From: Zantedeschia hybrid cultivar
Lineage: Eukaryota > Streptophyta > Magnoliopsida > Alismatales > Araceae
Direction: 5' to 3'
NCBI GenBank assembly: GCA_030544215.1
Contig: JARZZO010000014.1
Span: 22,761,734-22,825,733 of the forward strand
Length of the DNA stretch: 64,000 bases
Shown here: positions 11,801 through 22,775 of the stretch, piece after piece
Numbering within the stretch: position 1 is the first letter of the stretch
Layout: each line of letters starts with the position of its first letter
The notes under the pieces: model-generated
The model's input: only the letters and a program-made list of their open reading frames with translations
What the model was told of the DNA's origin: nothing
Databases searched by the model: none
Program-made: the position numbers and the translations under genes

Positions 11801-13924
11801 TGATTCAAGGGTCTTTTGGATTGATGAAAAATTCTGAAACCTTGGATTTTGAGACTGCTAGTTTCAGAACTCCCGGTCCACAATCGTTTTCTATGGAAGA
11901 CAACCAAAGATTTCCTTGTAAAATGGTGGATCTTGATTTAAGATTTCTGTATTTTCCATTAATTCCAACAAAAGGAATCCAGAGATTTTTATATTTATAT
12001 ATTAAACTCAAAAGAAAACTCTCTAGGGAAATCACTCGTCCATCTAACCTATGTTTTCATCCCTTCGAGTCCATACATGCAGGAAGCCATGCCGCTGCAT
12101 GTCTGCATTACATGCTGAGGCACTTTGTCTCTTTCCATGCCTGCTATGAGCTTCTAGTTCTCATGATTACATCCTGCTGTTAAAGTTCTTGACTGACGTT
12201 GTCTTTGGTACTCATCTTCCCTCTTTTCTTTTGCATGATGGGAATGATTTCCAGCTCGCTTTCACTGGGCAACGAATGATTCCCCTTCATGGCTATGGTG
12301 GGTAAGAAACCAGTGCTCACAAATAGGCATTACAGGTGCCCAACAGCTCTCGTGGGTCATTTCGGGCTCCAGCCACTGCTTATTAGCCAGGTACGCCAGA
12401 CCGTTTAGCCCGTGGAGTAGTAAACATGAAGCTTGTTCTAAAACCCAAAGCATCGGTTAATTTTATCTTGTTAAATCAAACTTCCACTATCCTGATCCAT
12501 CCTGGATTGGATACGCCAAGTTCGCAAAAATTACTGCTTTCCTCGTACAGTTTCCCCTGTGCCCCCGGCCAGCATGATTCCCCCGGCATGTGATGTGCTC
12601 CTGATTCATCCCTTCTATGATTGTTTATGTGGTGCATGCCGAACTCTATTCCTTCATGTGCATCCACATGGTGGTTGGGTTCACCTATCGTTTCCTTTTA
12701 GGTTCTAACAGTGACGAGTGACTGCACCGCCCCCTGGGGGGGGCTTTTCTTTAAAATCCCCCCTTGAGCAATCATAACGGGCAGGAAGGAGAAAGGAGTT
12801 CCGGTGGGGGGGGGGGGGGGAGGGGATCGTTTGCAAAACCTTATTCCATTATTTATTTGGCCACAAGGATGTGTCTGCCATTTCTTGGCAACTTTTTGGA
12901 GGGGAGGGCATCAAATTCTGGTGAAGAGATGAAAACCACGAAAGCGAAGTTTGAGGTTTGGGGGGTTGTAAGAAAGTGACAAGAATCTCCAGTTTTTGGT
13001 AACGAAAGAGAGGGGTCCAGCGGCAACAGGAGGAGGACATGTCAGGCTGCTGTTTCATTAGAAGGCTTCCATCATCCCCTCCGTCTCTTGCATAGGAACG
13101 GAATCAGACAAAAGCTTCCACAAGCAACTGTTGTCTCTCCCTTTTTTTATAATTTCATATAGGGACAAGGAATCTCCTTGCTTAAGTGGAATGATTACCG
13201 ATTAGTGATGGGGAGAGGGGAAAGAGCCCTGCAAAAGTTGGAGAGAGAAGAGAATAAACGGGGGAAGAAAGAAAGCACATAGAAGGGAGGAGAAGCCGAA
13301 AGTTCCCCTCTAATATTTTTCTTCTCTTCTTAATAAATATCCCCTAAGGCACTTGCTTTTTCCGTATCAGTATGTGACCACCACGTCTTGTTGATGAAAG
13401 CAAAGAAAAACTTCGGTTCCCTTTTGGAGGAAGGTGGTTTTTTTAAGGCTTTCCCTCATCTTTCTTATCATTCGATGCCATCTATTTTCTTGTCATCCCA
13501 TCCAATTCAGGTCACATCAAAGCCACCGGTAGCTTTCCCATCTCTTCCTCTTCTGCTCCTCCTTTTTAACGCTAGCCTTTTTTTTTCTTTTTTGGAGGGT
13601 TTGTGTAGTTGGGGAGGGGGATGGAGGGTTGTTCCCTTCAAGTGAAGGGGCGTGGAGAGCTTTGGATATCACTTTGTGTTCTACGACCACAACTTTGGTT
13701 GTCTAATGTCTATGCGAAATTTTTTTCAACTATAACTGCAAAACAGAAGAGAAGAAGGCAAAAACAACAAAACAACAACGAAAGAGCAGAGAACTCCCCA
13801 AAAGAACCGTTTCATCCCTCCTCCCCTTCCTTTCTCCCCTTATCTTCCCTCTCAAACCTGTCTCTACTCTCCACCCTCTTCCTCCATCTCTTCTCTGCTC
13901 TTATGCTCCTCCCCCTCCTCTTCT
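8896..13924. other. Long intergenic region, no gene recognised
   Basis: About 5 kb downstream (3' side) of the BPS1-like gene. All frames are broken, and none of the short open frames has a recognisable domain. Poly-A (11404-11416) and poly-G (about 12808-12821) runs and a purine-rich stretch at 13200-13320 are present. The part nearest 13924 should hold the 3' UTR of the BPS1-like gene on the minus strand. No tRNA or clear transposon ends were found. Confidence 0.5.
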
Positions 13925-15013
13925 CTACCTGTGGCTGCAGATGTCCAGGAGCTTCTTCCTGCCCTCCACAATCTCGTCGAAGAAGTCGTCGAGCTGGCCG
14001 ACGATGTTCTCCGTCCCGGACTTGAGCATGCCGAAGCACCCCTTCAAGCACTCCACCCTCTCCCAGACCAGCCCCGCATCCCCGGCCTCGCACCCCCTCG
14101 CCCCTACCCGCTCCAACTCCTCCCTCAGCTCCTCCATCACCGCCCTCGCCTGCCGGAACTCGTACACGAGTATCCCCGGACGGCCGCCCAGCCTGCCGAC
14201 CTCCGCCGTGACGCGCTGCTGAAGCCTCGCCATGGACACCATGAACCCCGACCCGAAGAAGAGCGACCCTTCGAAGGTGCCGCAGCAGGCGTCGGGGTCA
14301 GGCCACCACCAGACCACGCCCCAAAGCAGTATGAACAGCAGCAGCGAGCTCACGTTCCGCATCGCGTAGAGGACGCCCCTGAACCCGTTGAATCCGTTCA
14401 GCCTGGACTCCACCGCCACCTTCTCGTCGAAGCGCAGTGACAGCGGCTGGATCCTCGTGTCCACCAGCACCCTGTTCTCCTCCTCCAGCCCCGCCGCTTC
14501 CCTCCGGCACCCGGAGATGGCCCGCATTACCTGTTCAGGGCAGGCAGAGTAGTTAGCGTTACGATTACGACACAGAGGTGGGCCGTGGCCCTGCACAAGA
14601 ACCAAGGCATGCACTAAGAAGAAGAACAAGGACGTGGGCTGGGGGGTACCCACCTGCCTGGCGAGCTGAGGGTTGTGGTGGTGGCGATGGGGGTCGAGGG
14701 AGAACACCATGTCGGCGCCGGCGGAGCAGTAATTCTCCATGCCGGAGATGCCGAGCTTGATGACGTGGCAGACCTCCCAGAGGCGGGAGCTCTCGTCCAT
14801 GTACTCGTTGAGCCACTTGTCGCCGACGGGGAGGTGGAGCTTCTGGACCAGGTGGATCAGCTGGGCGTGGGAGGAGCGGAGGAGGGAGACGACCCGCTGC
14901 AGGAATTGGAGGGACATGAAGTTGTCGGACATGAAACAGCGCTCCAGGTCATCGAGGCCGCGGGTGAGGTGGGAGTAGAAGCCGCTGACAGAGGTGGAGG
15001 TCGAGTTATTCAT
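13925..15013 (-). CDS. BPS1-like (BYPASS1-related) protein, two exons
   Basis: Exons on the minus strand are 15013-14654 (120 codons) and 14530-13925, giving 321 aa and a TAG stop at 13925. BYPASS-family proteins are plant-specific; BPS1 limits production of a root-derived signal that arrests shoot growth. The biochemical activity of the family is not settled. The protein starts MNNSTSTSVSGFYSHL and has the family stretches LHLPVGDKWLNEYMDESS, GISGMENYCSAGADM, RIQPLSLRFDE and GFRGVLYAMRN. These are followed by a hydrophobic segment (about residues 180-196, ending in a Trp cluster) and a helical C-terminus with EELREELERV. The 123-bp intron (14531-14653) has a GTGGGT donor and a CCTGAACAG acceptor, is divisible by three and contains no stop, so the unspliced frame is also open (362 aa). 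Removing it restores a typical join, LARQ-VMRAISGC. GC is very high in exon 1, as is common in monocots. Confidence 0.85.
   Translation of the reverse strand: MNNSTSTSVSGFYSHLTRGLDDLERCFMSDNFMSLQFLQRVVSLLRSSHAQLIHLVQKLHLPVGDKWLNEYMDESSRLWEVCHVIKLGISGMENYCSAGADMVFSLDPHRHHHNPQLARQVGTPQPTSLFFFLVHALVLVQGHGPPLCRNRNANYSACPEQVMRAISGCRREAAGLEEENRVLVDTRIQPLSLRFDEKVAVESRLNGFNGFRGVLYAMRNVSSLLLFILLWGVVWWWPDPDACCGTFEGSLFFGSGFMVSMARLQQRVTAEVGRLGGRPGILVYEFRQARAVMEELREELERVGARGCEAGDAGLVWERVECLKGCFGMLKSGTENIVGQLDDFFDEIVEGRKKLLDICSHR
14531..14653 (-). other. Intron of the BPS1-like gene, in-frame and stop-free
   Basis: Minus-strand GTGGGTACC...CCTGAACAG, 123 bp, equal to 41 codons. The translated sequence (VGTPQPTSLFFFL...) does not look like the family and interrupts a conserved region, which supports removal by splicing. 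Retention would insert 41 residues without a frameshift. Confidence 0.75.
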
Positions 15014-18000
15014 ATGGGAAGGTTGTGTATGTGTCTCGACCAGGCAGATGTGTGCGGGGATGGGGCAAGGAGGGAGGGAGGAGGACGACGAAGCGGGTCG
15101 TGGGTGAGGAGGAGGGGGAAGGGGAGGAGAAGAAAAAGGGTGGTGGCAGAAGGAGGGGGATGGCTTAAAAGCTCAGTTTCCTATGCTGAAAAGGATAGTC
15201 GGGAGCAATGATGGGTGTTTCCTCTGGAGGGGAAAGTATGATTTGGAATCTGGCAATTGCATTGTTTTAGTGGCAGAAAGAGAAGCGATACGTGCGAAGA
15301 ACCTCTCACACTCACACTCTCACTCTCTCTATCCCTCCCCCATCTCATGGCTGGCTCCAATTCGTTGCTCTGGTCTTCTTCCTCCTCTCCTCCTCCTCCC
15401 CCTCCTCTGGGGACCCTTTTCCTATGCTCCCTCTTTTTAATTATTCACGGGTAGAGAGACAAAAGGGGGAGGAAGGGAGGTGAAGGGGGAGGCCAAGTGC
15501 AAGTATCTTCTTGTTCTGAGATTGTTGTTTCTGCCTTTTTAGTGGCTTGTGCTCTGTGTGGGGAGGCCAGGGGAGAGGGAAATCGAAGCCCATGTTGACC
15601 GGGCTAGACTGGACTCCCTTCAAAACGGGGACGTGGTCTATTGGGAGTTTTGGATGGGACCAAGCGCAATTAACCCTCTTTTGGTTTTGAGTGCTTCCTG
15701 TGCCCCCTTCATTCCCCCCTTCTCCTCGAGCAACTGACCAACCCCTCCCTCCATTTCAATTTTCCTCCTCCTCTGTAACGTCACGTAAAAACCTGGTTTG
15801 CACACAGGCATACAGCAAAGAAAGCGGTTATTTTATTTAAAAAGGGTCACTGGGTTTGCGCAACCTTCACTCTGTACGGAGCCCCATATCTCTCGGTTCA
15901 TCACTTCGAAGGGAATGGAATGATGGATCCCCTTGGTCCATGCATAAATCTAGTCTACCCACTATGGGGGAAATTCTTCTTTTTAGGCTTCATTCCCTCT
16001 CCCTTTCCCCCCCTCTCAAAAGTTCCATGTTTGCTCTCTCAGTTTGTTTGATGCGGTGCTAGGTTTTCCACGTAGGGTCTCGCCCCCCCAAATCAACTCA
16101 CTAGCTTTTGTTCTAGATTTGTTGAACTACGTGGGGCTGGGGGTTTGGGTGCTCGTGGGTTTTTGGGGAATGGGATGCTTTGAAAGAGCATGTTGGTCTT
16201 TTGAGATCTCATTGAAAAGCGAAGAGCTAATGAGCATACTCACGACCCTTAAAACTAATAAACTATTATTCTACTAATGGTTTACTATTCCACTGCTGCA
16301 TGTGTATATGCCGTTGATCTCGTTATTGCCATTGTTTAACTATTTCGGATACGTATGCTATAAACTATTGGGATATGGCATCTAGCGATACCAAGTAGTC
16401 CACTTTGCGCCGGATACGTGTATATCGTCCCAAGATCGAAGGTCTTGGCACAGTATTCTCTTACTAGGGTGCTGTGAGGAGGCGGAACACTACAAATGGG
16501 AGGAATAAATGTTGGGACTTAAAGCTGGGGAAGGGCGCTTCTTTTTGACTCTTTTTTGGGGCCCAGTTAATCTCTCCATTCCCTGCCCACGTATGAGGGC
16601 CGGGCTTTAGCCTCTTTCCCGGTGGGCCACACGCTGCGTTCATGCGTGGGCCCGAATCCAGAAATCGGATTTTGTAGGGTGGAGAAATTCCTAGATTAAT
16701 CGCCATCACAGTTGGGAGAGCCTCTATTATTTTGGAAGACCTGAGCTGAAGAAGAATGCCATACCTTCTCTGATATGATAGGGATGGACGAAAACGCAGT
16801 AATTGGCACCGAAGATAACGTTTTTTATGTGTTCATGCTGCCCATCTCAGCAAATCTAACTATGAATTCTCTCATATAAATTCGTGTTATGAAGGGCTCT
16901 TTCATGTGGGTAAAGTGGATTGTTGACTGTTGAGCGTTTTTATAGATGAGTTTCAGTGATTTTGATTTGATTTTGTTTGAATCCTACAGATTTACGAGAC
17001 TCTTAGCACTTCAGATCATCTTGCTGCTTCAGATTCAGTGCTGATTAAACATGGTCAGAGGGCGCAAAACTTATCTCTGATCTCCGCCGAGACTAGATCG
17101 AGCATGGGTAGGTGATCCAGGATCCAAGTGCTGCGGTTCTGTTGCCATTCTGCTGGTATGTCGATGTAGTATTCTACGGCAGTACTGATGTCCTCCCAAA
17201 AGGAAACAAGAGCAGTATTTGTTCAAGTGCTGTCCGCAAGCAAACCAAGAACAATTTTTTTTAAAAAAATCTCACCTGGATTTATTTTCAGGCTTGTTCG
17301 TATTTTTCAAATTACTGTAAACTGTTAAAAGAAACATCTCTTCCAGCACTCATTTCAGGCAAGATGAAAGTTAGGGTGATTAATCACTTAAACTGATTAG
17401 AAATAAATGAGGACTGGGGAAACGAAGTTCAAAAACATAGGTGCCGTATTTCTAAACCTAAAAATTTTGCGGCTCAATATAATAATATTCCTATACTATT
17501 GTCGACAATTCTCCTCCAAATCGGGGTGCCATTAAGTTAAACTTTCATAATGTGGCATGGGACTTCCATAATGAAAATGAATAAATTTACACAATTCTGA
17601 ACGGTGCACCTGCTAGACGTTCCTCATTAATGCAATCCCTGTGTTGGATCATGCTTGCGGTATAAAAAATGAGGAAAAAAAACATTATAAATGTGCAACC
17701 TCAAAGTTATCTAAATGTGACCTTTTCTTGTCTTCTTTTATTAAGCCGCAGCTGAGAACGGACTTCACGCTGGGATTTTATTAATTTGGAAGGAAAGGTA
17801 CAATGAGAGGCTTAAGAGCCTAAAAATATGAAATAATATCATAGCCTGAATAAGCAAAAGCCAAGCTCGTCCGATCTAAAACAGCCACGGGTTACTGTAG
17901 GCAAAGAAGACCAGTTGAACCAGGCATGATTGGAGACGCCGGAGTGTGACCTTACGACTTCTCATGACTCGTCCATCATGTGTTGTAAGACTTTGTTATT

Positions 18001-19210
18001 CAAATCGCTAGCGGATAAATTCACAACCACCATATTTAAGCTTGGTGTTTGAAAATAGACCCGTCAGATTCTGTGATCGAACGATTTCAACAAAGAAGAT
18101 AAAAGATTTGAAATTGTGGCCTTGCTTAGCTAGTAACATTCGATGAGGCCGTGGGTGGCCACCCACACTGCTCCGACGACTCCTACGGTGGCTTTAGGAC
18201 GACAGATTGCACCTGCTGGCTAGCGCTGCCGTAAAGCACAGCTCGCTTTTGTGGGCGGTGTTGCCGGTGCAGAGAGGTGTCAAGGATACTGCTATAAGTG
18301 CAGAACAATCTCAAAAGTGAGAGGCACCATCCATCCAAGAGGCCGATCCGGAGGAGAGGGCCGCCACGGCCACACACTTCAGTGCCTACCATCCACCACC
18401 TCCAATCCATCTGCCCCCCTTGAAAGACCGTAGACTCTAACTATTCCGTGGTTTTGACGGCTTGCATAGGCCAAGCCAATGGCTCATGTTTCAGCAATCT
18501 TGGGCCACTTTTGGGCAGACCCACACAGTCCATTCTGCTACGACCTACCCACCTAGGTGTTCTCTAGGACTGCTACTAGTCATCCCCTGGGGGAGTTATG
18601 TGTGTTCTCATACGCCATGGTCCACTGCGCTACGGCCAATGAGATGTAGATGTTGTGGGTTTGGTGCATTGTGCGAGGGCATAGAGGGTGCCACTTCTTG
18701 GCAAGAATAAAGTGGAGAAGCTGCCCGAGAATGACAAGTCCTTGACGAACTAATTGATGGAGGTACTTGATTGCTAGTCCCTATTTATAGTCAAATCTCG
18801 AGGTTCCTGAACCGTCCGTTCGCTTCTTGATGGGCTTCCAAATCGATGGCTGCAGGCTACGGCACTGCCCAAGTTGATGCCCACCCCATCGCCTAATGAT
18901 GGCCGAGGCTAACGAGGGCTGCACCGTGTTGGGGCTTGTACATGCAGGCCGGCGAGGAGGGTGCACCACTGCACCATCCTCGGTGGTATTGGGCCTTGTG
19001 GGCCCCGGACTCGTATTTTCACCAGTCTACAGCTATTGGGTGCTTTAGCATTGGTGTTGAAAAGGAGGACCTACTGGCCCTTTTCAAACCCCTTCGTCCC
19101 TCCTCTCTTTTCCTTTAGAACCCTTTCTTCGTGCATCTTCTCTGCCCTTTTCTCTTTACAACTTTTGCAGGTGAGTCGAACAATCATATTGCACCAAACG
19201 TTGATGGAAC
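15014..19210. other. Promoter side of the BPS1-like gene and intergenic DNA
   Basis: The first 500 bases beyond the start codon are rich in CT/GA tracts (for example 15305-15335 and 15380-15415), typical of plant 5' UTRs and core promoters, but I see no clear TATA box. From about 15800 to 19210 no gene is recognised. Short open frames here have no recognisable domains. Confidence 0.45.
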
Positions 19211-19218
19211 ATTAAAAG

Positions 19219-19414
19219 CAAGGTTTGCCGACTCGAAGAGTCAGATCGACTCGGATCTCCTATGATCCAGTATGAGTCAGGTCAATTTGTGTCGACTTGT
19301 ACGAGTCGTATGGTCAAATCGTATAGGCTCGATCAAGTCGTGTTGATTCGGCTTCGTCTTGTACGGTACAAGTCGTCCGAATCGACACGAGTCTATTCGG
19401 GAAGGCAAACCTTG
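19219..19414. mobile_element. 196-bp hAT-type MITE
   Basis: The perfect 8-bp target duplication ATTAAAAG lies at 19211-19218 and 19415-19422. The ends are the 11-bp perfect inverted repeat CAAGGTTTGCC / GGCAAACCTTG. The inside is rich in GACTCG/CGAGTC and GTACGAGTCG words that can fold. No coding content. Confidence 0.85.
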
Positions 19415-19422
19415 ATTAAAAG

Positions 19423-19920
19423 GGGACCTTTTTTTATCCTTACACGAGCGCATGAACTTGAATTTCCTAGACGTTCTCTACTTTCCAACGGACTTGGGCA
19501 CAAGTTCTGCGTCCAGACTATTTCGTACGTTCCGTTTGGTTCATATATTAGTTTTCATATAAAATTAGAGAGAGGAGGAGGAGGAGGAGGAAACCTTAAG
19601 ATCCCCATAGTCTAATCCAATTAGAATTCAACCCAGTTCTGCAACTCGGGAAGCCAGATCCCCAACCCAATAAGTTTAAACATTTTCTTGGCATGACCTG
19701 ATCTTATAATTGAAATATTAAAACATCTTGGCTCAACTTAGTTCTAATCTGAATAATATATTATATATCATATACTGTATTACATAAAAATAATTTAAAT
19801 ATCTAAAATTTATTTTTCATTAGATTTTAACTCTGTTGTAGACTTTTCTCCTTGTGTGGAGGAATGGAACCCAAATATGAAGCAAATAAAAAAGAATAAG
19901 AGTGGGAGGTAGAACAAAAA
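19423..19920. other. Intergenic, no feature beyond a GGA repeat
   Basis: AT-rich, with a short (GGA)n run at 19571-19591. It ends at the target duplication of the gypsy element. Confidence 0.6.
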
Positions 19921-19925
19921 GAGAT

Positions 19926-20828
19926 TGATGAGGCAGAATCCGATTCGGCCCATTAAGGCAAGTCCAAACCCCTTTCAGCCCAACAGCAGCAGTACCAGGC
20001 CCTCCAGGAACCTCCGGCCCATCAGCGGCCCAGCAGCCTTCGGCCCATAAGCGGCACCGTCGCTCTCGGCCCAACAGGCTTCAGCCCGTCAGCGGCCCAC
20101 CAGCCTACGGCCCGGGAACAGCGCGGCAGCCCAAGGCCCAACAGACTTCGGCCCATCAGCGGCCCAACCCCCTTCGGCCCGGTAGCCGAATCCAGCCCAC
20201 TCCGGTGGCGGATCAGGCACTATGGCGGTTTATCAGTAAGCCCTCCTTTAGTCCTATATCGGCTGCCACCGTTAACCATCCGCTATCATTTGCTATAAAT
20301 ACACCGTTATTTATTGCTCAAAGGATGCTGCCTCAAGCCTCCGAGACCCTTAAAGGACTACAGTCCGAAAAGCATTAAAGCTACTCTCTTTGCCTTCTGA
20401 ATCGAATCTTCTTCAGGAGCTAACTTGACCGTCGGAGGGGGTTCCCCAGGGCTGAAGCCCGGGACTCCTGCTGACTGGTTTTTCTTCTTCTTTCCCTCAT
20501 GCAGGAGTTCGGTTCGAATCATCGCCGACCTTCCCGAGTCGGTCTCGGCCGCCGACCTCGGACTCCTCTCCCTGGTTTCGACGCCGTGCGCCGGCCGCTC
20601 TTGCAACAGAGGATCCTCGGCCTCGTGCCGCCCCTTCGTCCGCCGAAGGAGCCTCGACCCCGACTTCCCGGAGCGAGCCAGCCTCCGGACCTTCGGCTCC
20701 GCCGCCTCTGCGTCCTTCGTCTTTCGGATCCCCGTCGGGCCCCTGAAAACACCGATCCGACCCATCACCGGATCCCTCTCTTCGGATTCCGGCTTCGGAA
20801 TCCGGTCGTGATAGCTTCGGCTACATCA
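19926..20828 (+). repeat. 5' LTR of the gypsy element
   Basis: 903 bp, starting TGATGAGGCAG and ending GCTACATCA, so the terminal 5 bases are inverted (TGATG/CATCA). Its first 250 bases repeat CGGCCCA-type words. Compared by eye with the 3' LTR it shows roughly 26 substitutions and no obvious indel, most of them C/T or G/A. Confidence 0.95.
20294..20301 (+). promoter_or_regulatory. TATA box of the 5' LTR
   Basis: TATAAATA, matched at 27599-27606 in the 3' LTR. It is the likely core promoter for the sense retrotransposon RNA. Confidence 0.7.
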
Positions 20829-20830
20829 CG

Positions 20831-20848
20831 TGGCGCCGTCTGTGGGAA
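20831..20848 (+). other. Primer-binding site
   Basis: TGGCGCCGTCTGTGGGAA lies 2 bases after the 5' LTR. The first nine bases match the complement of the plant tRNA-Asp 3' end; the rest diverges. This TGGCGCC start is common in plant gypsy elements. Confidence 0.75.
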
Positions 20849-20864
20849 ACCAACAAAACAAGTC

Positions 20865-21554
20865 ATGTCTCAACGACCAATAAACCGACGATCCGGTCAA
20901 AGCGAAACAGAGGAACGGGAGGCCCCGGCGCAGTTACCACTCTCCGAAGGCACCCCATCCGCCCCTTTGAGCGCGGCATGGCTAGTCACGCCAGGGTCTA
21001 CAGCTGAAGACAACCGGATAAAGGAACTTCAGCAACAAATGACCACACTGACTGCCACTGTCACATCTCTGGCAAACATGGTATCTGTCATGGCCCAGTA
21101 CATGGGGGTATTGAGCCAACTCCCCCATCAGGCACCTCCCTTTCGCCCTGTACAGAACGAGGAGCCTCGGCCAGCGTCTTCGCAAGTCTTCGTCGACGAG
21201 GCCGTTTCGGTGAACGACGAGCCCTCGGCACCGCCTGCCCCTCGGGCAGCTCGCCCACCACTTGTAAATCAGGAACCTCCACGTAGGCGATATCGGAAGG
21301 AGCGGGACCAAGGCAAGCGACAGGGTCCGCAGCCGCGGCACCTACCGCTACCTGCTCCCCCTTCCCAAATGCTTACGGAGGTAAATCATATGCTCCGGCG
21401 ACCTCAACGCTTAAAATCTGATCCTCGCCGAAGGGACCCTAGCAGATATTGCGAATATCATCAGGAGGCTGGTCACATGACTGATGAATGTCGGCAACTT
21501 CGGGAGGAGATAGATCGCCTCGTCAGAGCAGGCCAGCTGCCGCTACACCAGTAA
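20865..21554 (+). CDS. Short gag-like protein of the gypsy element
   Basis: The 229-aa frame starts at the first ATG after the primer site. An upstream extension into the LTR is open but is not expected to be translated. Residues about 50-86 (starting RIKELQQQMTTL) form a coiled coil, followed by a Pro/Arg-rich linker (about 90-180). The C-terminus has YCEYHQEAGHMTDEC, a zinc-knuckle variant with C196, H199, H204 and C209 (CX2HX4HX4C instead of CX2CX4HX4C). The central capsid (retrotrans_gag) domain expected between coiled coil and knuckle is missing, so this is a reduced gag that probably cannot assemble alone. It is co-oriented with the LTRs. Confidence 0.8.
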   Translation: MSQRPINRRSGQSETEEREAPAQLPLSEGTPSAPLSAAWLVTPGSTAEDNRIKELQQQMTTLTATVTSLANMVSVMAQYMGVLSQLPHQAPPFRPVQNEEPRPASSQVFVDEAVSVNDEPSAPPAPRAARPPLVNQEPPRRRYRKERDQGKRQGPQPRHLPLPAPPSQMLTEVNHMLRRPQRLKSDPRRRDPSRYCEYHQEAGHMTDECRQLREEIDRLVRAGQLPLHQ

Positions 21555-21835
21555 GAACAGCCTCGGCTGAGGCGCGACCGGAGAACCTCGGAGCAACGAG
21601 GCAGCAACCGGAGAAATCCCCTTTCCTTTTTTAAGGCTATGCTTTTAAAATGACTGAAGTATTTGTAAATGGAAGCAACCGAGGGGCCCGCGGATTAGGG
21701 ACCCCTTCGGACACGCATCCCCTTTTTTTGTCTAGAATACGGGGTACCTTCGGCACTTCATGTAAACTAACCTCGAATTTAACCAGGAGACATAAGGAAA
21801 GTCTGTTCTTTGAGAAGTGTCTCAGCAACAATCAG

Positions 21836-22775
21836 CAAAAGTCCGCGGCAACCTGATTCGGAGTGGCTCCGGCCATGCGTACCGAATCAGAGCGGCACGG
21901 ATTTCTCAGCAAAAGTCCGCGGCAACCTGATTCGGAGTGGCTCCGGCCATGCGTACCGAACCAGAGCGGCACGGATTTCTCAAAAGTCCGCGGCAACCTG
22001 ATTCGGAGTGGCTCCGGCCATGCGTACCGAATCAGAGCAGCACGGATTTCTCAAAAGTCCGCGGCAACCTGATTCAGAGTGGCTCCGGCCATGCGTACCG
22101 AATCAGAGTAGCACGGATTTCTCAAAAGTCCGCGGCAACCTGATTCGGAGTGGCTCCGGCCATGCGGACCGAACCAGAGCGGCACATATTTCTCAAAAGT
22201 CCGCGGCAACCTGATTTGGAATGGCTCCGGCCATGCGGACCGAATCAGAGCGGCACAGATTTCTCAGCAAAAGTCCGCGGCAACCTGATTCGGAGTGGCT
22301 CCGGCCATGCGTACCGAATCAGAGCGGCACGGATTTCTCAGCAAAAGTCCGCGGCAACCTGATTCGGAGTGGCTCCGGCCATGCGTACCGAACCAGAGCG
22401 GCACAGATTTCTCAAAAGTCCGCGGCAACCTGATTCGGAGTGGCTCCGGCCATGCGTACCGAATCAGAGCAGCACGGATTTCTCAAAAGTCCGCGGCAAC
22501 CTGATTCGGAGTGGCTCCGGCCATGCGTACCGAATCAGAGCGGCACGGATTTCTCAGCAAAAGTCCGCGGCAACCTGATTCGGAGTGGCTCCGGCCATAC
22601 GTACCGAACCAGAGCGGCACGGATTTCTCAAAAGTCCGCGGCAACCTAATTCGGAGTGGCTCCGGCCATGCGTACCGAATCAGAGCGGCACGGATTTCTC
22701 AGCAAAAGTCCGCGGCAACCTGATTCGGAATGGCTCCGGCCATGCGGACCAAACCAGAGAGGCATGGTTTTCTCA
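21836..22775 (+). repeat. Tandem array A: 13 units of 71 or 74 bp
   Basis: The anchor GTCCGCGGCAACCT occurs at 21841, 21915, 21986, 22057, 22128, 22199, 22273, 22347, 22418, 22489, 22563, 22634 and 22708. Spacings are only 71 or 74, the 3-base difference being CTCAGCAAAAG versus CTCAAAAG. Units are nearly identical. Each contains the dyad GATTCGG...CCGAATC around CGGAGTGGCTCCG. Open frames of 67-70 codons recur only because the unit length is 2 mod 3, so a stop returns every third unit; they are not genes. Confidence 0.97.

Noticed and set aside
11500..12030. Possible organelle DNA insertion (moderate GC, few homopolymers)
   Set aside because: No plastid or mitochondrial gene could be recognised in any frame.
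13812..15211. Several plus- and minus-strand open frames (93-178 codons) over the BPS1-like gene
   Set aside because: They are out-of-frame shadows in GC-rich coding DNA; none has a domain, while the minus-strand BPS1-like frame explains the conservation.
20358..20811. Frames of 128-136 codons in the LTR, repeated at 27663-28116
   Set aside because: They lie entirely inside the LTRs and mirror each other; the real gag starts after the primer site at 20865.
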